From Anaerolineae bacterium (GTDB taxonomy: Bacteria; Chloroflexota; Anaerolineae; B4-G1; SLSP01), in NCBI GenBank assembly GCA_021159805.1, contig JAGHDT010000355.1:1-7117 (forward strand): a DNA stretch of 7,117 nt, given 5' to 3'. Position numbers and translations under genes: made by a program. The notes below the pieces were generated by a model. That model saw only the letters and a list, made by a program, of their open reading frames with translations. It was not told the DNA's origin and ran no database searches. Below, one piece after another: positions 1 to 4,782 of this stretch; the first letter of the stretch is position 1; every line of letters begins with the position of its first letter.

Positions 1-413
1 ATGGCGCCGTTGAGGTAGATGTTCTCCCGACCGGTCAACTCCGGGTGGAAGCCGGTCCCTACCTCCAGCAGGCTAGCCACCCGTCCTTTGATCGTCACGC
101 GGCCTGCGCTTGGCTCGGTGATGCGGCTCAGGACCTTGAGCAGCGTGGACTTGCCTGCGCCATTGCGGCCGATGATGCCGACAGCTTCCCCGCGCCGAAT
201 GTTGAAGCTGACGTCCTTGAGTGCCCAGATCTCCTCCAGGTCGTCGCCCAAGATGATGGGCTTGCCGCGCACCAGGTCTTTGCTGACGCGCCAGAAGCTG
301 CGCGCGTTCTGCATCACGACATCTCGCAGGGCCAAGTAGCGACCGTTCGTGGCCTGGTGGCCGATGGTGTATTTCTTTCCGAGGTGTTCGGCTTTGATGA
401 CGATGTCAGACAT
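1..413 (-). CDS. Polysaccharide ABC transporter ATP-binding protein (Wzt/TagH-like), 5' part only
   Basis: The N-terminal 137 codons of an ABC ATPase are present; the gene continues past the left edge. It would power export of a lipid-linked glycan (O-antigen or teichoic-acid type) with the permease encoded upstream. The Walker A motif GRNGAGKST is at residues 82-90. Residues 119-137 (GTGFHPELTGRENIYLNGA) are a signature of the Wzt/TagH/KpsT-type subfamily rather than of importer ATPases. An insert at about residues 35-60, between the first beta strands, is also usual for this subfamily. The Q-loop, signature motif and Walker B lie outside the window, as would any C-terminal glycan-binding domain. 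The start at 413 gives MSDIVIKAEHLGKKY, a normal family beginning. There is no convincing Shine-Dalgarno: the bases before the ATG are a 7-bp repeat array belonging to the adjacent four-helix cassette, so translation may be weak or altered. Family assignment is firm; the exact glycan is unknown. Confidence 0.93.
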   Translation of the reverse strand, partial: MSDIVIKAEHLGKKYTIGHQATNGRYLALRDVVMQNARSFWRVSKDLVRGKPIILGDDLEEIWALKDVSFNIRRGEAVGIIGRNGAGKSTLLKVLSRITEPSAGRVTIKGRVASLLEVGTGFHPELTGRENIYLNGA

Positions 414-458
414 AAGGTTTAAGTTCCAAGTTTCAAGTTTGAAGGTTTAAGTCTTAAG
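414..458 (-). repeat. Degenerate 7-bp tandem array (CTTNRAN), six units
   Basis: Read on the minus strand, six consecutive heptads each begin with CTT (units at 458-452, 451-445, 444-438, 437-431, 430-424, 423-417) and a final CTT abuts the ATG of the ABC ATPase. The units include CTTAAAC twice, CTTGAAA, CTTCAAA and CTTGGAA. The array overlaps the last four codons, including the stop, of the four-helix gene. The same CTTGAAA unit occurs in the opposite orientation on the other side of that gene. Confidence 0.8.
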
Positions 459-797
459 GTATTTGATGAGGCCGTGGAGCATGGATGAGATCTCTTTTGG
501 CTCGGCGATGAGTGATTGGGCTTCTGGATCGGGCAGGACGCCGATGCGTTGGGCAATGTAGACCTGGGTGCGCAGTTCGGCGGCTGAGCCTTTGGCGATA
601 TGTAGAAAGCGCACATACTCAGCGCGGCTATCTCGCTCAGCCCCTTCGGCAATGTTGGACGCAACGGAGACCGCTGCTCGCGTCATCTGGCCTTTCAACC
701 CATAGTCTTTACACTCTCGCAGCAACTCGTACATGCGCACGGCCAACTGACAAGCCCGCTTCCACACCTCCAGATCCTCAAACGACCCATACGCCAT
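447..797 (-). CDS. Four-helix bundle protein (23S rRNA intervening-sequence protein family)
   Basis: A 116-residue protein of the family also named S23 or 23S_rRNA_IVP (TIGR02436-type). Members are small, helical and oligomeric, of unknown function; they are found in 23S rRNA intervening sequences and as free-standing genes, and share their fold with the Avd accessory protein of diversity-generating retroelements. Visible hallmarks are the N-terminal FEDLEVWKRA (residues 6-15), the central block YGLKGQMTRAAVSVASNIAEG (32-52), the following R-EYVRFLHIAKGSAAEL segment (about 58-75), and a C-terminal helix ending near ISSMLHGLIKYL. Length is typical. The ATG at 797 has a strong purine-rich ribosome site (AGGGGG) about 5 bases upstream. 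No rRNA is present here: the gene lies in the same orientation between the permease and ATPase genes of a glycan exporter, bracketed by inverted heptad repeats. I infer a mobile cassette; a role in glycan export is unsupported. Confidence 0.92.
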   Translation of the reverse strand: MAYGSFEDLEVWKRACQLAVRMYELLRECKDYGLKGQMTRAAVSVASNIAEGAERDSRAEYVRFLHIAKGSAAELRTQVYIAQRIGVLPDPEAQSLIAEPKEISSMLHGLIKYLKT

Positions 798-805
798 CTT
801 GCCCC

Positions 806-840
806 CTTAACCCTTGAAACCTGGCCCTTGAAACTCCTAG
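806..840 (+). repeat. 7-bp repeat array (CTTGAAA units), inverted relative to the array at 414-458
   Basis: On the plus strand the heptads CTTAACC (806-812), CTTGAAA (813-819), CCTGGCC (820-826), CTTGAAA (827-833) and CTCCTAG (834-840) follow in phase. The 10-base string CCCTTGAAAC occurs twice, 14 bases apart. Since CTTGAAA appears on the minus strand in the left array, the four-helix gene sits between short inverted repeats. The right edge meets the permease stop codon (837-839). Confidence 0.7.
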
Positions 841-1679
841 ATCATATCCGCAAAGGTCTTCTCCATCTTCCGGAACCGGCTGATGCCCAGCCAGAGGAAG
901 AAGGCGACGATACCAAGACTGAGGGCGAAGCCGGGCCAGTAGATGGAACTGTCCCCGCCCAGGATGCACCAGCGGAAGCCATCGATGACGCTCACCATCG
1001 GGTTGAGGCTGTAAAGGAGGCGCCACTGCTCCGGGACGACGCTGCTGCTGAAGCCGACGGGCGATACGTAGAGCCCGAACTGCACAATGAACGGGATCAC
1101 GTAGCGGAAATCCCGGTACTTCACATTGAGCGCCGTGATCCAGAGGCCCGGCCCCAGGCTGGCCAGCAATGCCAGCAGGATGAAGAGCGGCAATAGCAGC
1201 ATGTTCCAGCCGGGAGCGTACCAATAATAGAGCATCAGCCCCAGCAGGATGACGAAGCGGATCAGGAAGTCGACGAAAGCGGTGACGATGGTGGCCGTGG
1301 GAATGATCAACCGGGGGAAGTAAACCTTGCTGATCAGATTGGCGTTGCCGATCAGGCTGTTGGAGGCCTGCCCCAATGAATTGGAAAAAAAGGTCCAGGG
1401 CAGCATCGCTGCAAAGACGAGCAGAGGGTAGGGTGCATCCCCATCGCTGGGCAGGTTGGCCAGTCTGCCAAAGACCACAGAGAAAACCACCATGGTCAGG
1501 AATGGCCTGATGATCGCCCAGGCTACCCCGATGATGGTCTGCTTGTAGCGCACGGAGATGTCGCGCCAGGCCAGGATCAGGAAGAGCTCCCGGTAGTGCC
1601 ATAGATCAGACCAGTAATTCTTCTCCGCCCGACCGGGCTCAAGAACCAATACCCTCTCTTGGGTAACCGCGGAAGTCAT
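837..1679 (-). CDS. ABC-2 type polysaccharide export permease (Wzm/TagG-like)
   Basis: A 280-residue inner-membrane permease of the ABC2_membrane family that would form the channel for a lipid-linked polysaccharide together with the Wzt-like ATPase. The amphipathic segment RDISVRYKQTIIGVAWAII (39-57) leads into TM1, as is typical for KpsM/Wzm/TagG proteins. Hydrophobic segments lie at about 49-71, 84-105, 124-152, 158-182, 192-210 and 250-266. The signature NPMVSVIDGFR (226-236) precedes the last membrane segment. I chose the ATG at 1679 because GGAGGTGAT lies 7 bases upstream; the reading frame is open to an ATG at 1784, but that 35-residue extension is charged, glycine- and proline-rich and unlike the family. 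The gene ends in TAG. Normally the ATPase gene follows at once; here a four-helix cassette intervenes. Glycan specificity cannot be told. Confidence 0.93.
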   Translation of the reverse strand: MTSAVTQERVLVLEPGRAEKNYWSDLWHYRELFLILAWRDISVRYKQTIIGVAWAIIRPFLTMVVFSVVFGRLANLPSDGDAPYPLLVFAAMLPWTFFSNSLGQASNSLIGNANLISKVYFPRLIIPTATIVTAFVDFLIRFVILLGLMLYYWYAPGWNMLLLPLFILLALLASLGPGLWITALNVKYRDFRYVIPFIVQFGLYVSPVGFSSSVVPEQWRLLYSLNPMVSVIDGFRWCILGGDSSIYWPGFALSLGIVAFFLWLGISRFRKMEKTFADMI

Positions 1680-1696
1680 GTTGTCATCACCTCCCC
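1680..1696 (-). promoter_or_regulatory. Strong ribosome binding site deciding the permease start
   Basis: Minus-strand GGGGAGGTGATGACAAC directly precedes the ATG at 1679. The AGGAGGTGAT-like match fixes the start 105 bases inside the open frame that begins at 1784. Confidence 0.85.
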
Positions 1697-1793
1697 GGCC
1701 TATGCCTGATTGGCCTGGTACCAGTCCCTTAGGGCCGCGATTCCGTCGCGATGAGAGGACTGCGGGCGCCGGCTCATCTCGCACTTAGCTCTG

Positions 1794-1857
1794 TCGCACC
1801 CTCTGCGTCTCGCTCTCTCGCTTACTCGCTCTTTCGCTTGCTCGCTCATTCGCTGAT
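1794..1857. repeat. 8-bp degenerate tandem repeat (TCGCTNNN on plus)
   Basis: TCGCT recurs at exactly 8-base spacing at 1810, 1818, 1826, 1834, 1842 and 1850. A weaker in-phase copy (TCGCA) is at 1794, and degenerate CT-rich continuation runs to about 1880. On the minus strand the unit reads NNNAGCGA. The array would lie in the 5' leader of the permease transcript if the promoter at 1955-1982 is real. It is not coding and has no spacers of CRISPR size. Confidence 0.85.
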
Positions 1858-1954
1858 TCTCTATTCTCTTATTCTTCCTTATTTCCGAAGCGCGTTCTTC
1901 CCATCAACAATGACTTCTACTATGCTATGCACTTGTCGCGCTGCTCTACGTTGG

Positions 1955-1982
1955 ATTGTACCGAGAACGACTGAGGAGTAAA
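1955..1982 (-). promoter_or_regulatory. Candidate promoter for the permease operon
   Basis: On the minus strand, TTTACT (1982-1977) and TACAAT (1960-1955) are separated by 16 bases. They match the sigma-70 consensus at 4/6 and 5/6. The predicted leader to the permease ATG is about 270 bases and would include the 8-bp array. This is assigned by pattern only. Confidence 0.3.
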
Positions 1983-2077
1983 GTTCGACCACTGGCCGAA
2001 AGGGAGACCTTCTGGGCGAATCGGCTGTCTCATCTTACTCTTGGCCTATTGTGCACCCTGCTGCAGCAGTCTGCTAT

Positions 2078-2094
2078 GCCGTCGAGGAGATGGT
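2078..2094 (+). repeat. Direct repeat A, copy 1
   Basis: GCCGTCGAGGAGATGGT matches 2273-2289 at 16 of 17 positions. A shorter relative, GCCGTC, occurs at 2117-2122 in the similar context TNTGCCGTC. Confidence 0.7.
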
Positions 2095-2145
2095 GCGCTT
2101 AGCCAGGCTATCCTGTGCCGTCAAACCTGTGTCCCTCCGCTATCC

Positions 2146-2157
2146 CTACTTCGAAAA
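2146..2157 (+). repeat. Direct repeat B, copy 1
   Basis: CTACTTCGAAAA is identical to 2250-2261. In copy 1 it follows repeat A; in copy 2 it precedes it. Confidence 0.7.
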
Positions 2158-2181
2158 TAACCCCCGCAGAGCCCTCACCAA

Positions 2182-2197
2182 CGGGCTTCTGAGCCCG
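2182..2197. repeat. Small perfect hairpin
   Basis: CGGGCT (2182-2187) and AGCCCG (2192-2197) form a 6-bp stem with the loop TCTG. There is no T-tract on either side that would make it a terminator. Confidence 0.6.
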
Positions 2198-2198
2198 C

Positions 2199-2236
2199 GC
2201 CCTCCCCCATACTCCGCGGACGGAATGGGAGAGGGC
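2199..2236. repeat. 38-base inverted repeat
   Basis: Arms 2199-2210 and 2225-2236 pair at 11 of 12 positions. The inner TCCG (2213-2216) and CGGA (2221-2224) extend the stem after a two-base bulge. CCCTCYCCC/GGGAGAGGG palindromes of this kind recur between genes in many bacterial genomes; no T-run follows. Confidence 0.7.
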
Positions 2237-2249
2237 ACCGGAAATATGT

Positions 2250-2261
2250 CTACTTCGAAAA
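2250..2261 (+). repeat. Direct repeat B, copy 2
   Basis: CTACTTCGAAAA is identical to 2146-2157 and lies 11 bases before the second copy of repeat A. Confidence 0.7.
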
Positions 2262-2272
2262 CAGCGCCTTCT

Positions 2273-2289
2273 GCCGTCGAGCAGATGGT
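2273..2289 (+). repeat. Direct repeat A, copy 2
   Basis: GCCGTCGAGCAGATGGT differs from 2078-2094 at one base. Its 3' end runs into the left arm of the large inverted repeat at 2282-2372. Confidence 0.7.
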
Positions 2290-2372
2290 CAAGCTAACAG
2301 CTTAACCTACATTTAGACCTGATGTAGGTTAAGCTCCCCTCAGCGGGGACAAGCTGTTAGCTTGACCGTCTG
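2282..2372. repeat. Large branched inverted repeat (three-way junction or cruciform)
   Basis: The outer arms 2282-2302 and 2352-2372 are complementary at 20 of 21 positions, and the exception is a G-T pair. Inside, 2299-2312 and 2322-2335 form a perfect 14-bp stem with a 9-base loop, and 2335-2339 pairs with 2345-2349 (TCCCC/GGGGA). The two long stems share AGCT, so it must choose between a 21-bp outer stem and a 17-bp outer plus 14-bp inner stem. It lies 76 bases beyond the udk stop on the minus strand. No transposase, no target duplication and no T-tract is seen. It may act as an mRNA 3'-end structure, a REP/MITE-like element or a DNA cruciform. Confidence 0.85.
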
Positions 2373-2406
2373 ATGAACCCTGTGGGTTCGCGGTGCCAAT
2401 TCCATT

Positions 2407-2433
2407 CGTGCGCGGTGTGCGCGCACGCGCGTG
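2407..2433. other. Alternating purine-pyrimidine tract
   Basis: Bases 2415-2433 alternate purine and pyrimidine without a break, and 2407-2414 also alternate, with one phase slip between them. It contains the palindrome GTGCGCGCAC (2417-2426). Such tracts can adopt Z-DNA; no function is implied. Confidence 0.5.
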
Positions 2434-2447
2434 AGCGGACATGATGT

Positions 2448-3065
2448 CTACTCCCCCAACAACCCGCGGATCCGCGCGGCGATCATCTCGATGGCGACTT
2501 CGTTGAAGCCGCCTTCGGGGATGATGACGTCGGCGTAGCGTTTGCTGGGTTCGACGAACTCCAGGTGCATCGGGCGCACGGTCTTCAGATATTGCTGGAT
2601 GACGGATTCAGAGTCGCGTCCTCGTTCATAGATGTCGCGGCGCAGCCGGCGGATGAAGCGGATATCCGCATCGGTGTCGACGAAGAGCTTGACGTCGAAT
2701 TCGTCCCGCAGCTCGGGTTCCACGAAGATCAGGATACCTTCGACCAGGATGATGGGCGCGGGGTCGATGTGTTCGGTCTTGTCGGTCCGTGTGTGGATGG
2801 TGAAGTCGTAGACGGGGATCTCAACAGGGTTGCCCTGACGCAGTTGCCGCAGGTGGTGGATCAGCAACGATGTCTCCAGGGAGTCTGGATGATCGAAGTT
2901 TACCTTTGCGCGCTCCGACCTGGGAAGATGTCGTAGGTCCTTGTAGTAAGCGTCGTGGGGAATATAGCCGATGTGCTCGGCCCCAACCCGGTCAAGGATG
3001 TTGCGAGCCACCGTTGTTTTCCCCGAACCGGTACCGCCCGCTACACCGATAATCACACAGTGCAT
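2448..3065 (-). CDS. udk: Uridine kinase
   Basis: A 205-residue cytoplasmic enzyme that phosphorylates uridine and cytidine with ATP or GTP to UMP and CMP in pyrimidine salvage. It is full length for bacterial Udk. The P-loop GGTGSGKTT is at residues 10-18. PHDAYYKD (37-43 region) carries the nucleoside-binding aspartate, and NFDHPDSLE (56-64) follows. PVYDF-HTRT (84-94) is the uridine-site segment. IILVEGILIF (105-114) is the Walker B-like strand. The lid RRLRRDIYERGRD (139-151) and PSKRYADVIIPEGG (173-186) are all present, so the enzyme should be active. The ATG at 3065 has AGGGT about 8 bases upstream. It begins 5 bases after the stop of the ResB-like gene, so the two are surely cotranscribed. 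The gene ends in TAG, which shows TAG works as an ordinary stop here. Confidence 0.97.
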   Translation of the reverse strand: MHCVIIGVAGGTGSGKTTVARNILDRVGAEHIGYIPHDAYYKDLRHLPRSERAKVNFDHPDSLETSLLIHHLRQLRQGNPVEIPVYDFTIHTRTDKTEHIDPAPIILVEGILIFVEPELRDEFDVKLFVDTDADIRFIRRLRRDIYERGRDSESVIQQYLKTVRPMHLEFVEPSKRYADVIIPEGGFNEVAIEMIAARIRGLLGE

Positions 3066-3070
3066 ATCTG

Positions 3071-4084
3071 TTACCCTCGCTCGTTCGCCGTGCCTTCTGT
3101 GATGTCGGGCTCGTCGTCGGTCTGCCCAGATGCGGACGGCTTTCCTATCAGCAGGCTCCCACTAGCAAAGAGCCCCAGCCCCACGGCTTCCAGGACCGCA
3201 CCTGGATTGTAGACCACCTCGTAGCGTGGGAGAAGTGTGCAGACGATGGTGGCTGTGACCCCGTCGATGTCAAGGGTGGATTCGTAGTCGTCGGCCTGAA
3301 GCCGGTGCTCACCAAGTAGATCCCCACTGGCGCTGCGGTAGGCCTGGATCTGGATGGCGTCGGGTAGCTGGTTCAGGCGAAAGATCAGCCCCGCTTCGGG
3401 AACGGCGAAGAAGGCTTCAGGGTTCCCCGTGGTGAATGCGATACGCAGCGAATCTTGAGGGGCTTCGTTAACCGAGGGAAGCAGGCCCAGCTGGGTCTTG
3501 CCGGCGCCGGCAACTTGCATTTCCAGGCCGATTCGCTGCCCACGTGTGAGCGTGTAGAGCCCGACCTGCCTCGTCCATATAGATAGAGGGCCCCGTGGCT
3601 GTGCGATGGATACGTCACGCTCAGGGAGTACGATGTCATTCTCGGGCCAGGCAATCACCTCGGGGTCGCGCCATCCCCAGAGCATCTGTCCGCCCCAGCC
3701 GCCAATGATCAGGATGCCGCCCACGCAGATCAGCAGCCGGCCGATCTGGGAACGTGATCGAAGCGGTTTTTCCCAGGATTCGCGAAGAGCGTCGAGGTTG
3801 GCGGCGACAACCAAGGTGAGAAGCGCCAGTCCCAGGCGCGTAAGCCAGGATCCGCGAAGGGTCAGCAGGCCCAGAGAGGCCAGGAGCCGGGTGTGACTCC
3901 CGAGGCTGGGTTGGAGTTCTGCGAGCCAGCGGCTGAAGGCTGTGCTCTCGCTGGGGGGAACGGGAATCTGTGGCAGGGCGAATGCGGCAATCTGGATGCT
4001 GAGCAGGAAGACCAAGGTCAGGACAGCCAGTGTCTGGTTTCCCAATCCAGTCCAGAGCCTGCTCATACTGTGCTTGATCCGCAT
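3071..4084 (-). CDS. ResB-like membrane protein (divergent, function unknown)
   Basis: A 337-residue membrane protein. Hydrophobic segments at about 17-38, 67-95 (possibly one segment plus a re-entrant stretch), 115-134 and 296-314 surround a roughly 160-residue polar, beta-rich domain (about 136-295). This layout (three membrane segments, large extracytoplasmic domain, last membrane segment) is that of ResB/Ccs1, the cytochrome c heme-ligation component. The motif YNPGAVLEAVGLGLFASG (292-309) resembles the DPG-containing entry to the final ResB helix, and the N-terminal W-GL-NQTLAVL followed by LPQIP also resembles ResB. It is shorter than classical ResB, and no ResC/CcsA partner is in the window, so cytochrome c maturation is not established. 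The start could be the ATG at 4084 or at 4066; neither has a strong ribosome site. It forms an operon with udk and begins just 26 bases after a tRNA terminator. Confidence 0.75.
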   Translation of the reverse strand: MRIKHSMSRLWTGLGNQTLAVLTLVFLLSIQIAAFALPQIPVPPSESTAFSRWLAELQPSLGSHTRLLASLGLLTLRGSWLTRLGLALLTLVVAANLDALRESWEKPLRSRSQIGRLLICVGGILIIGGWGGQMLWGWRDPEVIAWPENDIVLPERDVSIAQPRGPLSIWTRQVGLYTLTRGQRIGLEMQVAGAGKTQLGLLPSVNEAPQDSLRIAFTTGNPEAFFAVPEAGLIFRLNQLPDAIQIQAYRSASGDLLGEHRLQADDYESTLDIDGVTATIVCTLLPRYEVVYNPGAVLEAVGLGLFASGSLLIGKPSASGQTDDEPDITEGTANERG

Positions 4085-4107
4085 TGACAGTGGGTCCCCG
4101 CATATTG

Positions 4108-4132
4108 AAAGAGCCCCGGTGTGTCGGGGCTC
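4108..4132 (-). terminator. Intrinsic terminator of tRNA-Thr
   Basis: GAGCCCCG (4111-4118) and CGGGGCTC (4125-4132) form a perfect 8-bp stem with a 6-base loop. On the minus strand this is followed by TTT. It starts 4 bases after the tRNA 3' end and lies only 26 bases before the ResB-like start. Confidence 0.85.
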
Positions 4133-4136
4133 CTTG

Positions 4137-4209
4137 AGCCACCCCTGGGAATCGAACCCAGAACCTGGCGCTTACGAAGCGTCTGCTCTGCCGTTTGAGC
4201 TAGGGTGGC
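4137..4209 (-). tRNA. tRNA-Thr (anticodon CGT)
   Basis: A 73-base cloverleaf with acceptor stem GCCACCC/GGGTGGC, D-arm GCTC/GAGC with GG in the loop, anticodon loop TTCGTAA (4178-4172) reading ACG, a 5-base variable loop, and T-arm CTGGG-TTCGATT-CCCAG. The discriminator base is T, and CCA is not encoded. The anticodon stem GACGC/GCGCC has one A-C mismatch at 28-42. It is transcribed from its own promoter just upstream. Confidence 0.95.
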
Positions 4210-4223
4210 GCACAATGGAACTT

Positions 4224-4251
4224 ATTATAATCTGAAAGTCGCTCCTGGCAA
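4224..4251 (-). promoter_or_regulatory. Promoter of tRNA-Thr
   Basis: On the minus strand, TTGCCA (4251-4246) and TATAAT (4229-4224) are separated by 16 bases. The -10 is perfect and the -35 matches at 5/6. The predicted start at about 4217 is 8 bases before the mature tRNA. By read-through it probably also serves the ResB-like gene and udk. Confidence 0.8.
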
Positions 4252-4283
4252 GAGACCAAGGCCTCTTTTTGAAGGGCGGCCTA

Positions 4284-4312
4284 TTTCCTTTTACTGTAGA
4301 GTAGTGTACAAT
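4284..4312 (+). promoter_or_regulatory. Candidate promoter for the recX leader or small RNA
   Basis: TACAAT at 4307-4312 matches the -10 consensus at 5/6. The -35 region (TTTCCT, 4284-4289, 17-base spacer) is poor. It would start RNA near 4319, divergent from the tRNA promoter. Confidence 0.35.
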
Positions 4313-4318
4313 GTGTCT

Positions 4319-4782
4319 ATTAGTATGGAAGTGGAGGAGATTGGCTGTTGAGGCCAGAGACGCTCTGAGCTTGCTGGACCGATGCAATCCCAACGCTGAA
4401 TGGCGACCGTAAGGGTGGTCTGAGTTCGAGAAGAATCGCGACGGGGAAGCTAACACCGGTTTGCAGGCAGGCTGCAGGAGTGGTCTATTCGGACTCTTGG
4501 TGCGTGCCGTCTGCGTCTATGTTGTTTCCGAGAGTTTGCGCAGTCTCCGGGTGGCAGGTTGCCGGCGCTGTTGTGATTATCGAAGGCTGTGGGTTTGTCC
4601 CGCAGTTTGTCTTTGTGAAATGCGAAGTGGCTCTGATACGACACCTCAGCAGGTCCAGGTGTCGCTTAGTCGTAGTGCTCGCGCCAGGTTTCTTAGAGAC
4701 CTCTGCGTGATCTTAGGCTAGTCAGCAGCGTTCTTCTGCTATTCATGATCAACGGCTATGGCACCGTCGCCATAGCCGTTTT
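4319..4782 (+). ncRNA. Candidate structured leader RNA or small RNA upstream of recX
   Basis: About 460 bases with no credible protein gene end in an intrinsic terminator. Local stems seen include GCAG/CTGC near 4465-4476, CTGTGGG/CCCGCAG (4587-4593/4599-4605, one G-U), CGACACCT/AGGTGTCG (4639-4646/4657-4664), AGGTTTC/GAGACCT (4686-4692/4696-4702, one G-U) and AGCAG/CTGCT (4724-4728/4736-4740). Bases 4400-4407 (ATGGCGAC) are exactly complementary to 4766-4773 in the terminator, a possible antiterminator contact. I see no hallmarks of RNase P RNA, tmRNA, SRP RNA, 6S or T-box. Whether it is a free RNA or a recX leader cannot be decided from sequence alone. Confidence 0.4.
4751..4782 (+). terminator. 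Intrinsic terminator immediately before recX
   Basis: AACGGCTATGGC (4751-4762) and GCCATAGCCGTT (4769-4780) form a perfect 12-bp stem with loop ACCGTC, and the run TTTT at 4779-4782 follows. Only 19 bases separate it from the recX ATG, and these include the recX ribosome site. Confidence 0.88.

Larger units (their letters stand above)
1680..2447. other. Gene-free intergenic region rich in repeats and palindromes
   Basis: These 768 bases between the permease start and the udk stop hold no credible gene; the longest open frame (2051-2305, plus) lacks a ribosome site and overlaps the hairpins. Contents in order are the permease ribosome site, the 8-bp array, a weak minus-strand promoter, the perfect 12-base palindrome CTGCTGCAGCAG (2058-2069), two pairs of direct repeats, two stem-loops (2182-2197, 2199-2236), a large branched inverted repeat (2282-2372), the small hairpin GAACCC-TGT-GGGTTC (2375-2389), and an alternating purine-pyrimidine tract (2407-2433). 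The stretch at 1983-2050 shows nothing I can name. Confidence 0.8.

Noticed and set aside
778..1602. Long 274-codon open frame on the minus strand overlapping the permease gene
   Set aside because: It is a frame shadow of the permease. The permease frame has membrane segments, family motifs and a strong ribosome site; this frame has none.
1794..1880. CRISPR array or direct-repeat cluster
   Set aside because: The period is 8 bases with no spacers and no cas genes nearby.
2051..2305. 84-codon plus-strand open frame in the intergenic region
   Set aside because: No ribosome site, no recognisable motifs, and it crosses direct repeats and hairpins; it is non-coding repeat DNA.
2300..2334. Integron attC-like core boxes: GCTTAAC (RYYYAAC) and GTTAAGC (GTTRRRY) at the ends of the inner hairpin
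   Set aside because: The hairpin is perfect, short (35 bases) and lacks the L boxes and extrahelical bases of attC sites. No integron integrase or cassette array is present, and the matches follow from palindromic symmetry.
4331..4360. Possible leader peptide starting at the ATG near 4325 (MEVEEIGC)
   Set aside because: Only eight codons, no ribosome site upstream and no run of regulatory codons; not supportable as an attenuator peptide.
4400..4425. T-box-like string AAGGGTGGTCT
   Set aside because: It lacks the rest of the T-box core (GGTGGNACCGCG), a specifier loop and a synthetase or amino-acid gene downstream.
4461..4721. Open frames of 86 and 76 codons (TTG at 4461, GTG at 4480) in the recX leader
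   Set aside because: Non-ATG starts without ribosome sites, cysteine- and arginine-rich low-quality translation, and overlapping frames of equal merit; RNA hairpins explain the region better.
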